A DNA stretch of 64,000 bases from Anarhynchus alexandrinus (taxonomy: Eukaryota > Chordata > Aves > Charadriiformes > Charadriidae), in NCBI GenBank assembly GCA_008711295.1, contig VUYV01000601.1, positions 18,752 to 82,751 of the forward strand. Reading direction: 5' to 3'. The first letter of the stretch is position 1, and each line of letters opens with the position of its first letter. The notes beneath the pieces were generated by a model. That model saw only the letters and a program-made list of their open reading frames with translations. It was not told the origin of the DNA and did not search any database. The position numbers and the translations under genes were made by a program. Below, in pieces: positions 60,301-62,711 of the stretch.

Positions 60301-62711
60301 CTCTGTCATATTTCCCCCCTCCTAAGGTCTCCCGGTTTTCAGGTTGAAGCACTGTGGTCGACTCAGTTGCTCGCTGTATGGAAGCCCTTCATCCCCCACG
60401 CTCTGTCCTGCTGCCCCTCCCTTCTGGGATGAGCAGAACTGCTCACAGCACGCAGCTCCTTTCAACAACGGCAGGCAGAACAACCTCTTTTATTCCTCCT
60501 TCCTTTCGTACTTAGACCTAACATTTGACTTGCCTTTTCAGCGTTGCTGAATACTGGGATGCCATTTTCACAGGGTGATTGATCATTAGTTCGAGATCAC
60601 GGCAAGGATGCCAACATTCTGCGTGTGAGGTTAGAACCGGGAATCCCTGTGTGCATCATTACATCTGCCTATACCAAACTTAACACCTCTTGCTTTACTG
60701 CCCACTGAGTCGTACCGCATCCTTCTGCAATTCTTCATCGCCAGCAATCCCACTGACTGCCTCGAGTAAGGAAGTATATTATTATCTTTTTCTTTCCCTG
60801 CATTTTTGAAAAGATATTTTTATGCCACCTCTCTTGTTTTCTTTCCCTCTTTACTTTCCATCCCTTTGTCTCCCACTTCTTGCGCTTCTTAGTCTGATTG
60901 AAGAGATTTAAAATACCACAGTGGATGAGGCCAATGTATCCTATTAATTTCTCCAAAGGGGGTACATACTCACAAAATTATTCGTCTGTTTTATTTCTTG
61001 ATAGGCCTTTACCTAAAGATTGATGCCATCATTACACCTATCAGGCCAAATTAATCATGAGTGAAAGTGTGCAAAGAAATCAGAGAAGCAATGGCATTAT
61101 GCTGTGCTGGAGATCTTCAAAGCCAGCACAAAATGTAATGCGAGTTTTGACACAGTCTGAATAATGCAAAACTTCTTTTAAATGAAACCTTTATACCAAA
61201 GGAAAGAAATGTTATCCCTAGGCTTAAATTTCCAGGAAGGCAAAATATCTCTTTCAGGGGTCTTTCCAATTAAATGACACAGAGTGTATTTCATACATCA
61301 CTGAGATTTCATTTGTCAAAACCAGGTAAATAAACACACCGCTCCTGGAGTGCTGGAGAGAAGCTCTGAAACACGAACCATGAGTTGTCAGACTGGATTA
61401 GGAAATGCCACTTCCTGCAAAAGGAGCATCTACGTCTTGATCCTAATATGCATAATTTCTGTCTTGCTTTCTTTCTCTTAAAATAAACTGCACTACCCTT
61501 TGCTCAGTGGGGTTAAAACACTGGGCTTTAATGTGTCTCTCTTGGCCACATAAGAAGAAATGCAACCTATTCTTCTAAGAGTCCAAGAAATACAAAGCAG
61601 CTCAGACAATGATCACAATATGAAACCACATCAACAGCAAAAACTGGAGGAGATCCAGGGACAGGTGAAGGCACAGAAGGCTAGAGGATGAAATGTGCTA
61701 TCAGTGCAGCTTCACCCACGCAGCTGGAACACTGCATCTCATGCTAGCCTAAAAGGTTGAATGAAATTGGCTTTTTGTTTTAGAAGCTGTAACAAATGAT
61801 TGCCTTTCGGACCATTACTGTAGCAAGACAAATCTCAATGAGAGACCTTTGCTAGGATGACGTTCCATCTCAGGTTGCAAACTTCCTGAGAACTTGCTAC
61901 CAGCTAGAGTTCTGCCTTCTGTGAGCAGAAGTTGCACGGCCCTTCGAAGCACATAGCCGGAAAGTATTTTCAAGTGTCAGTATCCCAGTGCTGTGCTGGT
62001 ACCACACAAATTGAAGACTTGGTGATGGGCACACATGAAAAGCCTTTGTTTGAAGTTATCCATTCTTGTCCTTAAACAGCCCACCTCTTCCTAGGAGTGA
62101 TCTCAGGGCAGCTACCCTACACAGAACATAGTGTACCATCATCCTGTTCTCTGTGCCACCGCCTTTGAGAGATGGGATTTACCAGAGAGAAAGAGAAAAG
62201 CTCACCTTCACCTCCTCCTCTCAAGTATACTGCTGTCTGGTACTCATTACACTTATTAATTGTATTGTCAGAGCAGATTAGGTCCCAGTAGCCTCAGCAT
62301 GTGCTCAGGACAATACAGCACTGTCTGCCTCAAAGAACTCACAGTCTGAAAGCAGACACAGGTTACAGGGAGCAAGCAGAAAGCGCTCTGAGCCAGCTGG
62401 CAGAGTTATTAGCCAGAAATTATACCTCCAGCTCCCAGTGCAGCGTCCTGCCAGCTAGACAAAGCTTCTCTGCTAAATAGGAACCATTTCACGGAACATC
62501 TCGCAAGGATCCAGACGGTCCCTTGCAGCGCCTTGAGGCATCCGTAGGGACTACTCACTTTTGCAGGCACCATTCTCCGCATAGTATCCCACCGGACAGT
62601 CAGGAATGCAGTGATCCCCCAGGAGCAAGTGACGGGCGTTCTGGCACTTCAGGCAGATGCTGCCGGTGTCCCGCAGGTTGGCCACACACTGACGGCACAA
62701 ACGGTGGCAGT
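67..62711 (-). CDS. FRAS1: FRAS1, internal part of the gene: 43 exons, last furin-like repeats to Calx-beta 5 and beyond
   Basis: Extracellular matrix protein of embryonic epithelial basement membranes, known to act with FREM1 and FREM2 to anchor epidermis to mesenchyme. Seen here: 43 exons that splice in frame into 2436 codons plus two leading bases. The order of modules is six furin-like Cys-rich repeats, twelve CSPG repeats, five Calx-beta domains, then the start of the conserved downstream ectodomain. FREM1, FREM2 and FREM3 have CSPG and Calx-beta modules but no furin-like block, so the domain order identifies FRAS1. Peptides such as [10 protein letters not shown] and [14 protein letters not shown] also match the family. 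The gene is partial at both ends: the VWC and early furin-like repeats are upstream of base 64000, and the membrane segment and tail are left of base 1. Exons 35-39 and 12, and part of exon 7, occur twice because of assembly duplications. Confidence 0.97.
529..716 (-). CDS. FRAS1: FRAS1 window exon 42: second half of Calx-beta 5
   Basis: 188 bases, entering after one codon base and ending in phase 0. It encodes [10 protein letters not shown] followed by the acidic Calx-beta signature [16 protein letters not shown], and ends [20 protein letters not shown]. The acidic motif is the calcium-binding edge typical of Calx-beta folds. Donor GTG|GTAAGT at 528-527, acceptor CGCAG at 718-717. Phase and sequence join exons 41 and 43 exactly. 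Confidence 0.95.
1172..1372 (-). CDS. FRAS1: FRAS1 window exon 41: first half of Calx-beta 5
   Basis: 201 bases, entering after one codon base and leaving one base over. It reads [20 protein letters not shown], then [18 protein letters not shown] and [16 protein letters not shown]. This is the usual first beta-hairpin and 'AxxGxDYxP' part of a Calx-beta domain. The RGD tripeptide within RRGDQN could in principle be an integrin-type motif, but nothing here shows that it is used. Donor CAG|GTAAAGG, acceptor CTTTAG. Confidence 0.95.
1780..1936 (-). CDS. FRAS1: FRAS1 window exon 40: second half of Calx-beta 4
   Basis: 157 bases, starting in phase 0 and leaving one base. It reads [20 protein letters not shown], then [18 protein letters not shown] and [11 protein letters not shown]. 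The [11 protein letters not shown] motif is the Calx-beta acidic signature. It follows FLKGEK of exon 39. Donor ATG|GTAAGC, acceptor GCTTTAG. Confidence 0.95.
1937..2415 (-). other. FRAS1 intron between exons 39 and 40
   Basis: 479 bases of intron. It holds the left edge of the first duplicated block, which starts at about 2348. I see nothing else specific in it. Confidence 0.8.
2416..2621 (-). CDS. FRAS1: FRAS1 window exon 39: first half of Calx-beta 4 (left copy)
   Basis: 206 bases, entering after one codon base and ending in phase 0. It reads [36 protein letters not shown] and ends ITFLKGEK. This is the N-terminal half of Calx-beta 4. Donor AAG|GTGAGC, acceptor CCTGCAG. A second copy lies at 4841-5046. 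Only this left copy is followed by exon 40, so it is the copy adjacent to the true downstream gene. Confidence 0.95.
2735..2882 (-). CDS. FRAS1: FRAS1 window exon 38: second half of Calx-beta 3 (left copy)
   Basis: 148 bases, phase 0 start, one base left over. It reads [20 protein letters not shown], then [20 protein letters not shown] and INDIFQD. The [10 protein letters not shown] motif is the Calx-beta acidic signature. Donor ACG|GTAAGT, acceptor CTTCTAG. Its duplicate is at 5160-5307. Confidence 0.95.
3268..3428 (-). CDS. FRAS1: FRAS1 window exon 37: middle of Calx-beta 3 (left copy)
   Basis: 161 bases, entering after one codon base and ending in phase 0. It reads [20 protein letters not shown], then [18 protein letters not shown] and KTEE. 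The 'GIDYVPSS' stretch is the typical Calx-beta strand before the acidic loop. Donor GAG|GTGAGA, acceptor GATGCAG. Its duplicate is at 5693-5853. Confidence 0.94.
3739..4083 (-). CDS. FRAS1: FRAS1 window exon 36: Calx-beta 2 core and start of Calx-beta 3 (left copy)
   Basis: 345 bases, entering after one codon base and leaving one. It reads [20 protein letters not shown], then the very acidic [20 protein letters not shown], then [20 protein letters not shown], which starts the next Calx-beta unit. It is the longest coding exon in the window. Donor CAG|GTGAGG, acceptor TCTTAG. The duplicate at 6164-6508 differs by one silent base (3946 versus 6371 region). Confidence 0.95.
4292..4538 (-). CDS. 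FRAS1: FRAS1 window exon 35: end of Calx-beta 1 and start of Calx-beta 2 (left copy)
   Basis: 247 bases, phase 0 start, one base left over. It reads [40 protein letters not shown], then [19 protein letters not shown], the start of the next unit. Donor AAG|GTGGGT, acceptor CTTGCAG. Its duplicate is at 6717-6963. Only the right copy is preceded by exon 34. Confidence 0.95.
4719..4771 (+). mobile_element. CR1 3'-end fragment cut off by the gap at 4772
   Basis: The stretch matches the start of the CR1 tail at 7145-7265, including the segment GGACATGGTTCAGTGG, and stops at the n. It is the same genomic CR1 as the one at 7145, seen from the end of the left contig. Confidence 0.8.
4772..4772. other. 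Single-base assembly gap (n) at a duplication junction
   Basis: One n separates the two copies of the 2.4-kb block. A one-base gap symbol fits a scaffolder that estimated a zero or negative distance between two contigs that in fact overlap. Confidence 0.9.
4841..5046 (-). CDS. FRAS1: Second copy of FRAS1 window exon 39
   Basis: Same 206-base exon as 2416-2621, with intact splice sites and frame. It ends in phase 0. The next exon to its left is the left copy of exon 35, which starts in phase 0, so a spliced model can read through the artefact. Confidence 0.9.
5160..5307 (-). CDS. FRAS1: Second copy of FRAS1 window exon 38
   Basis: Same 148-base exon as 2735-2882, with intact splice sites. 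Part of the duplicated block around the n at 4772. Confidence 0.9.
5693..5853 (-). CDS. FRAS1: Second copy of FRAS1 window exon 37
   Basis: Same 161-base exon as 3268-3428, with intact splice sites. Part of the duplicated block around the n at 4772. Confidence 0.9.
6164..6508 (-). CDS. FRAS1: Second copy of FRAS1 window exon 36
   Basis: Same 345-base exon as 3739-4083, with one silent base change in a glycine codon. Part of the duplicated block around the n at 4772. Confidence 0.9.
6717..6963 (-). CDS. FRAS1: Second copy of FRAS1 window exon 35 (the copy next to exon 34)
   Basis: Same 247-base exon as 4292-4538. It is directly downstream of exon 34 and joins it in phase 0 (EYAGQ then VQFEERED). 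It is therefore the copy connected to the upstream gene. Confidence 0.92.
7145..7265 (+). mobile_element. CR1 LINE, 3'-end fragment
   Basis: It carries the diagnostic CR1 tail: GGACATGGTTCAGTGGTGGA, a segment reading TGGACTCAATGATCTTAAAG, then ACGATTCTATGATTCTGTGG with the terminal octamer repeat. It is 5'-truncated, as most CR1 copies are, and antisense to FRAS1. Its end is about 36 bases from the exon 34 donor. Confidence 0.9.
7301..7463 (-). CDS. FRAS1: FRAS1 window exon 34: first half of Calx-beta 1
   Basis: 163 bases, entering after two codon bases and ending in phase 0. It reads [20 protein letters not shown], then [16 protein letters not shown] and DYVEYAGQ. It follows SFTYTS of exon 33 and begins the Calx-beta array after the last CSPG repeat. 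Donor CAG|GTAGGG, acceptor TTTCCAG. Confidence 0.94.
7948..8107 (-). CDS. FRAS1: FRAS1 window exon 33: end of CSPG repeat 12
   Basis: 160 bases, entering after one codon base and leaving two. It reads [16 protein letters not shown], then [18 protein letters not shown] and [12 protein letters not shown]. The 'QEDVNxGxIRYxH' and 'DSFxFxVxD' motifs are standard in CSPG repeats. Donor CAG|GTAAAT, acceptor CGACAG. Confidence 0.94.
8490..8640 (-). CDS. FRAS1: FRAS1 window exon 32: middle of CSPG repeat 12
   Basis: 151 bases, phase 0 start, one base left over. It reads [34 protein letters not shown] and TTFTQ. This is the DPDT and 'GxxxN' part of a CSPG repeat. Donor AGG|GTATGG, acceptor ATCCAG. 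Confidence 0.94.
8641..9642 (-). other. FRAS1 intron between exons 31 and 32
   Basis: About 1.0 kb of intron. I see no repeat, RNA gene or second gene in it. Confidence 0.75.
9643..9756 (-). CDS. FRAS1: FRAS1 window exon 31: end of CSPG repeat 11, start of repeat 12
   Basis: 114 bases, 38 codons, phase 0 at both ends. It reads [19 protein letters not shown], then [19 protein letters not shown]. The 'DDGTPxxVxNxGL' boundary marks the passage from one CSPG repeat to the next. Donor AAG|GTAACT, acceptor TTGTCAG. Confidence 0.94.
10041..10268 (-). CDS. FRAS1: FRAS1 window exon 30: core of CSPG repeat 11
   Basis: 228 bases, 76 codons, phase 0 at both ends. It reads [20 protein letters not shown], then [20 protein letters not shown] and [15 protein letters not shown]. 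It contains nearly all the CSPG signature motifs in one exon. Donor AAG|GTAAGG, acceptor GGTGCAG. Confidence 0.95.
10269..11216 (-). other. FRAS1 intron between exons 29 and 30
   Basis: About 0.95 kb of intron. I see nothing specific in it. Confidence 0.75.
11217..11357 (-). CDS. FRAS1: FRAS1 window exon 29: end of CSPG repeat 10, start of repeat 11
   Basis: 141 bases, 47 codons, phase 0 at both ends. It reads [20 protein letters not shown], then [15 protein letters not shown]. The '[11 protein letters not shown]' segment is the repeat boundary. Donor GAG|GTAAGG, acceptor TTCCAG. Confidence 0.95.
11358..12057 (-). other. FRAS1 intron between exons 28 and 29
   Basis: 700 bases of intron. I see nothing specific in it. 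Confidence 0.75.
12058..12182 (-). CDS. FRAS1: FRAS1 window exon 28: second part of CSPG repeat 10
   Basis: 125 bases, entering after one codon base and ending in phase 0. It reads [20 protein letters not shown], then [13 protein letters not shown]. Donor GAG|GTAAGT, acceptor TTTTCTAG. Confidence 0.94.
12183..14252 (-). other. FRAS1 intron between exons 27 and 28
   Basis: 2.07 kb of intron, rich in A and T in its middle. I find no open frame with family similarity, no CR1 tail and no RNA gene. Confidence 0.75.
14253..14432 (-). CDS. FRAS1: FRAS1 window exon 27: first part of CSPG repeat 10
   Basis: 180 bases, entering after one codon base and leaving one. It reads [20 protein letters not shown], then [20 protein letters not shown] and [10 protein letters not shown]. 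'ATDxDS' and 'QPQLGHLE' are standard CSPG features. Donor CAG|GTTAGC, acceptor CTTTCAG. Confidence 0.94.
14854..14973 (-). CDS. FRAS1: FRAS1 window exon 26: end of CSPG repeat 9
   Basis: 120 bases, entering after one codon base and leaving one. It reads [20 protein letters not shown], then [13 protein letters not shown]. Donor TAG|GTAAAA is only moderate. Acceptor CTCTTCAG is strong. Phase joins exons 25 and 27 without a break. Confidence 0.92.
15255..15345 (-). mobile_element. CR1 LINE, 3'-end fragment (diverged)
   Basis: It carries the segments AAGTTGGAAGGGACCCATAA and GATCATTGAGTCCAACTC, which are the reverse complement of a CR1 3' end. It is sense to FRAS1 and ends about 43 bases short of the exon 25 donor. 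The left limit is set by the first CR1-like hexamer and is approximate. Confidence 0.8.
15389..15523 (-). CDS. FRAS1: FRAS1 window exon 25: middle of CSPG repeat 9
   Basis: 135 bases, entering after one codon base and leaving one. It reads [20 protein letters not shown], then [16 protein letters not shown]. Donor AAG|GTGAGA, acceptor TATTCAG. Confidence 0.94.
15693..15956 (-). CDS. FRAS1: FRAS1 window exon 24: CSPG repeat 8 second part and start of repeat 9
   Basis: 264 bases, entering after one codon base and leaving one. It reads [15 protein letters not shown], then [39 protein letters not shown]. Donor CAG|GTACGG, acceptor TTGTCAG. Confidence 0.94.
16533..16686 (-). CDS. FRAS1: FRAS1 window exon 23: start of CSPG repeat 8
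   Basis: 154 bases, phase 0 start, one base left over. It reads [20 protein letters not shown], then [20 protein letters not shown] and SPEHG. Donor ACG|GTAAGT, acceptor TGTGCAG. Confidence 0.95.
17070..17266 (-). CDS. FRAS1: FRAS1 window exon 22: second part of CSPG repeat 7
   Basis: 197 bases, entering after one codon base and ending in phase 0. It reads [12 protein letters not shown], then [31 protein letters not shown] and INITIQ. Donor CAG|GTACGC, acceptor GTTTGCAG. Confidence 0.95.
17267..18347 (-). other. FRAS1 intron between exons 21 and 22
   Basis: 1.08 kb of intron. I see nothing specific in it. Confidence 0.75.
18348..18483 (-). CDS. FRAS1: FRAS1 window exon 21: middle of CSPG repeat 7
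   Basis: 136 bases, phase 0 start, one base left over. It reads [20 protein letters not shown], then [13 protein letters not shown]. Donor CAG|GTAAAC, acceptor TTTCCAG. Confidence 0.94.
18484..19236 (-). other. FRAS1 intron between exons 20 and 21
   Basis: 753 bases of intron. I see nothing specific in it. Confidence 0.75.
19237..19399 (-). CDS. FRAS1: FRAS1 window exon 20: end of CSPG repeat 6, start of repeat 7
   Basis: 163 bases, entering after two codon bases and ending in phase 0. It reads [20 protein letters not shown], then [20 protein letters not shown]. Donor ACT|GTAAGT is strong downstream although the last exon base is T. Acceptor TTCACAG. Confidence 0.94.
19842..19990 (-). CDS. 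FRAS1: FRAS1 window exon 19: middle of CSPG repeat 6
   Basis: 149 bases, phase 0 start, two bases left over. It reads [20 protein letters not shown], then [20 protein letters not shown]. Donor CAG|GTATCA, acceptor TGTTTAG. Confidence 0.94.
19991..21458 (-). other. FRAS1 intron between exons 18 and 19
   Basis: 1.47 kb of intron. I see nothing specific in it. Confidence 0.75.
21459..21706 (-). CDS. FRAS1: FRAS1 window exon 18: end of CSPG repeat 5, start of repeat 6
   Basis: 248 bases, entering after one codon base and ending in phase 0. It reads [30 protein letters not shown], then [20 protein letters not shown] and HLAYI. Donor ATT|GTAAGC, acceptor GGGAAG. The acceptor has a clear pyrimidine tract but the less common base A before AG. 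Confidence 0.93.
21707..22516 (-). other. FRAS1 intron between exons 17 and 18
   Basis: 810 bases of intron. I see nothing specific in it. Confidence 0.75.
22517..22642 (-). CDS. FRAS1: FRAS1 window exon 17: middle of CSPG repeat 5
   Basis: 126 bases, entering after one codon base and leaving one. It reads [20 protein letters not shown], then [14 protein letters not shown]. The acceptor CCGGCACAG at 22644-22643 follows a good pyrimidine tract and gives the spacing normal for a CSPG repeat. A second acceptor at 22686-22685 would add 14 codons in the same frame. I prefer the shorter form. Donor CAG|GTGAGT. Confidence 0.88.
22643..23356 (-). other. FRAS1 intron between exons 16 and 17
   Basis: 714 bases of intron. 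It includes the possible 42-base in-frame extension of exon 17 at 22643-22684. I see nothing else specific. Confidence 0.75.
23357..23488 (-). CDS. FRAS1: FRAS1 window exon 16: end of CSPG repeat 4, start of repeat 5
   Basis: 132 bases, entering after one codon base and leaving one. It reads [20 protein letters not shown], then [20 protein letters not shown]. Donor TTG|GTGAGT, acceptor GTCTAG. Confidence 0.94.
23489..24209 (-). other. FRAS1 intron between exons 15 and 16
   Basis: 721 bases of intron. I see nothing specific in it. Confidence 0.75.
24210..24242 (-). CDS. FRAS1: FRAS1 window exon 15: 33-base microexon in CSPG repeat 4
   Basis: 33 bases, entering after one codon base and leaving one. 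It encodes [10 protein letters not shown] plus two shared codons. It bridges FSFAG of exon 14 and VSDGEHT of exon 16, restoring the 'VNFxFTVSDG' strand that every CSPG repeat needs. Donor CAG|GTATGT, acceptor CCATCAG. Without it the repeat would lose 11 residues but stay in frame, so skipping would be silent to the frame. Confidence 0.92.
24243..25027 (-). other. FRAS1 intron between exons 14 and 15
   Basis: 785 bases of intron. I see nothing specific in it. Confidence 0.75.
25028..25165 (-). CDS. FRAS1: FRAS1 window exon 14: middle of CSPG repeat 4
   Basis: 138 bases, entering after one codon base and leaving one. It reads [20 protein letters not shown], then [20 protein letters not shown] and AFSFA. 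Donor CGG|GTAAGG, acceptor TTTGTAG. Confidence 0.94.
25635..25749 (-). CDS. FRAS1: FRAS1 window exon 13: start of CSPG repeat 4, ending at a GC donor
   Basis: 115 bases, phase 0 start, one base left over. It reads [20 protein letters not shown], then [14 protein letters not shown]. The donor is AAG|GCAAGT (intron begins GC at 25634-25633). Otherwise it fits the consensus perfectly and joins exon 14 in frame as PGQGIVEH. The next GT, six bases further, would break the frame. The acceptor TATTGAG has a weak pyrimidine tract close to the junction. Confidence 0.9.
25750..29428 (-). other. FRAS1 intron between exons 12 and 13
   Basis: 3.7 kb of intron. From 27141 rightwards it belongs to the second duplicated block. 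The unique part (25750-27140) shows no exon and no repeat I recognise. Confidence 0.75.
27141..32262. repeat. Left copy of a 5.1-kb duplicated segment (contig overlap)
   Basis: Repeated at 32264-37400. The offset is 5123 bases, rising to 5136 after a 13-base indel near 30089 (flanked by CCATAC on both sides) and to 5138 near the right end. Substitutions are sparse from 27141 to about 31150 and denser in 31160-31560. The copy ends at the n within an A/T-rich stretch of TATATA and CATATG type. Both copies contain exon 12. Confidence 0.95.
29429..29545 (-). CDS. FRAS1: FRAS1 window exon 12: end of CSPG repeat 3 (left copy)
   Basis: 117 bases, 39 codons, phase 0 at both ends. It reads [20 protein letters not shown], then [19 protein letters not shown]. 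It supplies the 'HMFNxAxLPQTP' strand between FQFQ of exon 11 and VLEDRVTV of exon 13. Donor GCT|GTAAGT, acceptor TTCCCAG. The longer open frames on both strands over this spot are shadows. An identical copy is at 34552-34668. Confidence 0.94.
32263..32263. other. Single-base assembly gap (n) at a duplication junction
   Basis: One n separates the two copies of the 5.1-kb block, the same arrangement as at 4772 and 52382. Confidence 0.9.
32264..37400. repeat. Right copy of the 5.1-kb duplicated segment
   Basis: Counterpart of 27141-32262. It continues into unique sequence at 37401, leading to exon 11. Relative to the left copy it carries a 13-base insertion around 35211-35223 and a small number of substitutions. 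Confidence 0.95.
34552..34668 (-). CDS. FRAS1: Second copy of FRAS1 window exon 12 (the copy nearest exon 11)
   Basis: Identical to 29429-29545 over all 117 bases, with the same splice sites. Because it is phase 0 on both sides, including both copies adds 39 codons without a frame break. Confidence 0.9.
37533..37711 (-). CDS. FRAS1: FRAS1 window exon 11: middle of CSPG repeat 3
   Basis: 179 bases, entering after one codon base and ending in phase 0. It reads [20 protein letters not shown], then [20 protein letters not shown] and SDSFQFQ. Donor CAG|GTACTC, acceptor TTCCCAG. Confidence 0.95.
37712..41387 (-). other. FRAS1 intron between exons 10 and 11
   Basis: 3.7 kb of intron, A/T-rich. It includes a TAATTA-rich patch near 40190-40330. 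I find no exon, RNA gene or named repeat. Confidence 0.75.
41388..41541 (-). CDS. FRAS1: FRAS1 window exon 10: start of CSPG repeat 3
   Basis: 154 bases, phase 0 start, one base left over. It reads [19 protein letters not shown], then [14 protein letters not shown]. Donor ATG|GTAAAT, acceptor GTGCAG after a long pyrimidine tract. Confidence 0.95.
41542..46249 (-). other. FRAS1 intron between exons 9 and 10
   Basis: 4.7 kb of intron, the longest unbroken one in the window. It has a run of 17 A at about 44849-44865 and of 14 T at about 45408-45421. The open frame at 44438-45037 on the minus strand has no family features. I see no exon or named repeat. Confidence 0.75.
46250..46576 (-). CDS. 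FRAS1: FRAS1 window exon 9: CSPG repeat 2, complete in one exon
   Basis: 327 bases, 109 codons, phase 0 at both ends. It reads [51 protein letters not shown] and [10 protein letters not shown]. It holds one whole CSPG repeat, unlike the others, which are split over two to four exons. Donor AAG|GTACGT, acceptor GTTTCAG. Confidence 0.95.
47164..47191. repeat. Perfect 11-bp inverted repeat with 6-base loop
   Basis: CAGACAACCTG at 47164-47174 and its exact reverse complement at 47181-47191, loop TGTGCC. It could fold as a short hairpin in DNA or pre-mRNA. No function is implied. Confidence 0.8.
48175..48209. repeat. Perfect 13-bp inverted repeat with 9-base loop
   Basis: AGTCAGCAGCTCA at 48175-48187 and its exact reverse complement at 48197-48209, loop CCGTGTTTT. 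The stem is too short for a microRNA precursor. No function is implied. Confidence 0.85.
48883..49443 (-). mobile_element. CR1 LINE, 5'-truncated, with open 3' end of ORF2
   Basis: Minus-strand element ending in two copies of TTCTGTGA, the CR1 terminal repeat. An uninterrupted frame at 49405-48890 encodes the last 171 residues of the CR1 reverse-transcriptase polyprotein, with the familiar CR1 segments [38 protein letters not shown] and ending SLPTLTIL. The reverse-transcriptase catalytic core and endonuclease are missing, so the copy is dead. It is sense to FRAS1. The left and right limits are estimates. Confidence 0.93.
50080..50167 (-). CDS. FRAS1: FRAS1 window exon 8: end of CSPG repeat 1
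   Basis: 88 bases, entering after two codon bases and ending in phase 0. It reads [20 protein letters not shown], then NIQAFSTQ. The acceptor is TGTTTAG at 50169-50168. A second AG five bases further would break the frame. Donor CAG|GTAATG. It is too short to stand out as an open frame and was found by phase and motif. Confidence 0.92.
51320..51630 (+). mobile_element. CR1 LINE, 3'-end fragment, close to the exon 7 donor
   Basis: It carries the CR1 segments GATAGGACAAGAGGAAATGG, GGTTTAGATTGGATATTAGG, GGGCTGCCCAGGGAAGTG and the end ACAATTCTATGATT. About 310 bases, antisense to FRAS1 and 5'-truncated. It ends about 67 bases from the exon 7 donor. The left limit is approximate. Confidence 0.93.
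51631..51671. repeat. 19-base exact direct repeat, 22-base period, next to the CR1 end
   Basis: Eight T followed by AAGGCCAGAGC occurs at 51631-51649 and again at 51653-51671. It sits between the CR1 3' end and the exon 7 donor. Either slippage or a local duplication at the insertion site could explain it. Confidence 0.8.
51698..51968 (-). CDS. FRAS1: FRAS1 window exon 7: CSPG repeat 1, first and main part
   Basis: 271 bases, entering after one codon base and leaving two. It reads [40 protein letters not shown], then [20 protein letters not shown]. It follows CEEV at the end of the last furin-like repeat, so the CSPG array begins here. Donor CAG|GTGACT, acceptor CTTTTTAG. The first 44 coding bases recur at 52383-52426 beyond the gap. 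Confidence 0.94.
51925..52381. repeat. Left copy of a 0.46-kb duplicated segment (contig overlap)
   Basis: Repeated at 52383-52842, ending exactly at the n. I count about 15 substitutions and one 3-base indel in 457 bases, roughly 3 per cent. That is far more than in the other two overlaps. All differences fall in the first three quarters and the last 100 or so bases are identical. Confidence 0.93.
52382..52382. other. Single-base assembly gap (n) at a duplication junction
   Basis: One n separates the two copies of the 0.46-kb block. It cuts the right-hand copy of exon 7 after 44 bases. Confidence 0.9.
52383..52426 (-). CDS. FRAS1: Truncated second copy of FRAS1 window exon 7 (first 44 bases)
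   Basis: The acceptor CTTTTTAG is kept, but the exon runs into the n after 44 bases. It differs from the full copy by two replacement changes: the codon shared with exon 6 becomes Ala instead of Val, and an Arg becomes His (SKHPSS instead of SKRPSS). Using this acceptor would give a truncated product, so it should be merged with 51698-51968. Confidence 0.85.
52383..52842. repeat. Right copy of the 0.46-kb duplicated segment
   Basis: Counterpart of 51925-52381. It continues at its right end into the unique intron leading to exon 6. Confidence 0.93.
52427..53050 (-). other. FRAS1 intron between exons 6 and 7
   Basis: 624 bases. Most of it (to 52842) is the right copy of the third overlap. I see nothing else specific. 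Confidence 0.75.
53051..53194 (-). CDS. FRAS1: FRAS1 window exon 6: last furin-like repeat
   Basis: 144 bases, entering after one codon base and leaving one. It reads [18 protein letters not shown], then [18 protein letters not shown] and TRECEE. The cysteine spacing C-x3-C-x2-C and the 'CxxxCxxGFY' end are furin-like. It is followed directly by the CSPG array. Donor AAG|GTGAGT, acceptor ATTCAG. Confidence 0.95.
53195..53814 (-). other. FRAS1 intron between exons 5 and 6
   Basis: 620 bases of intron, with a short CA-rich stretch at about 53570-53590. I see nothing else specific. Confidence 0.75.
53815..53955 (-). CDS. FRAS1: FRAS1 window exon 5: furin-like repeat
   Basis: 141 bases, entering after one codon base and leaving one. 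It reads [20 protein letters not shown], then [20 protein letters not shown] and CS. A longer open frame in another reading phase covers the same bases but lacks the cysteine pattern. Donor CAG|GTAAGC, acceptor TTTTAG. Confidence 0.95.
54174..54314 (-). CDS. FRAS1: FRAS1 window exon 4: furin-like repeat
   Basis: 141 bases, entering after one codon base and leaving one. It reads [20 protein letters not shown], then [20 protein letters not shown] and DTCQ. Donor AGC|GTGAGT, acceptor CTTCCAG. Confidence 0.95.
54315..55827 (-). other. FRAS1 intron between exons 3 and 4
   Basis: 1.5 kb of intron. I see nothing specific in it. Confidence 0.75.
55828..55974 (-). CDS. FRAS1: FRAS1 window exon 3: furin-like repeat
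   Basis: 147 bases, entering after one codon base and leaving one. It reads [20 protein letters not shown], then [20 protein letters not shown] and CR. Donor GAG|GTGAAA, acceptor TCCATAG. Confidence 0.94.
55975..59532 (-). other. FRAS1 intron between exons 2 and 3
   Basis: 3.6 kb of intron. A diverged tandem of about 30 bases lies at 57091-57149 and several long T runs lie at 58308-58400. I see no exon or named repeat. Confidence 0.75.
59533..59679 (-). CDS. FRAS1: FRAS1 window exon 2: furin-like repeat
   Basis: 147 bases, entering after one codon base and leaving one. It reads [20 protein letters not shown], then [20 protein letters not shown] and CK. Donor AAC|GTGAGT, acceptor CCCGCAG. 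Confidence 0.95.
59680..62558 (-). other. FRAS1 intron between exons 1 and 2
   Basis: 2.9 kb of intron. I see nothing specific in it. Confidence 0.75.
62559..62711 (-). CDS. FRAS1: FRAS1 window exon 1: furin-like repeat (most 5' exon in the window)
   Basis: 153 bases, entering after one codon base and leaving one. It reads [20 protein letters not shown], then [20 protein letters not shown] and K. Like exons 2-6 it carries one furin-like module with the same phase at both ends. Donor AAA|GTGAGT, acceptor CCTTTAG. Confidence 0.95.
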
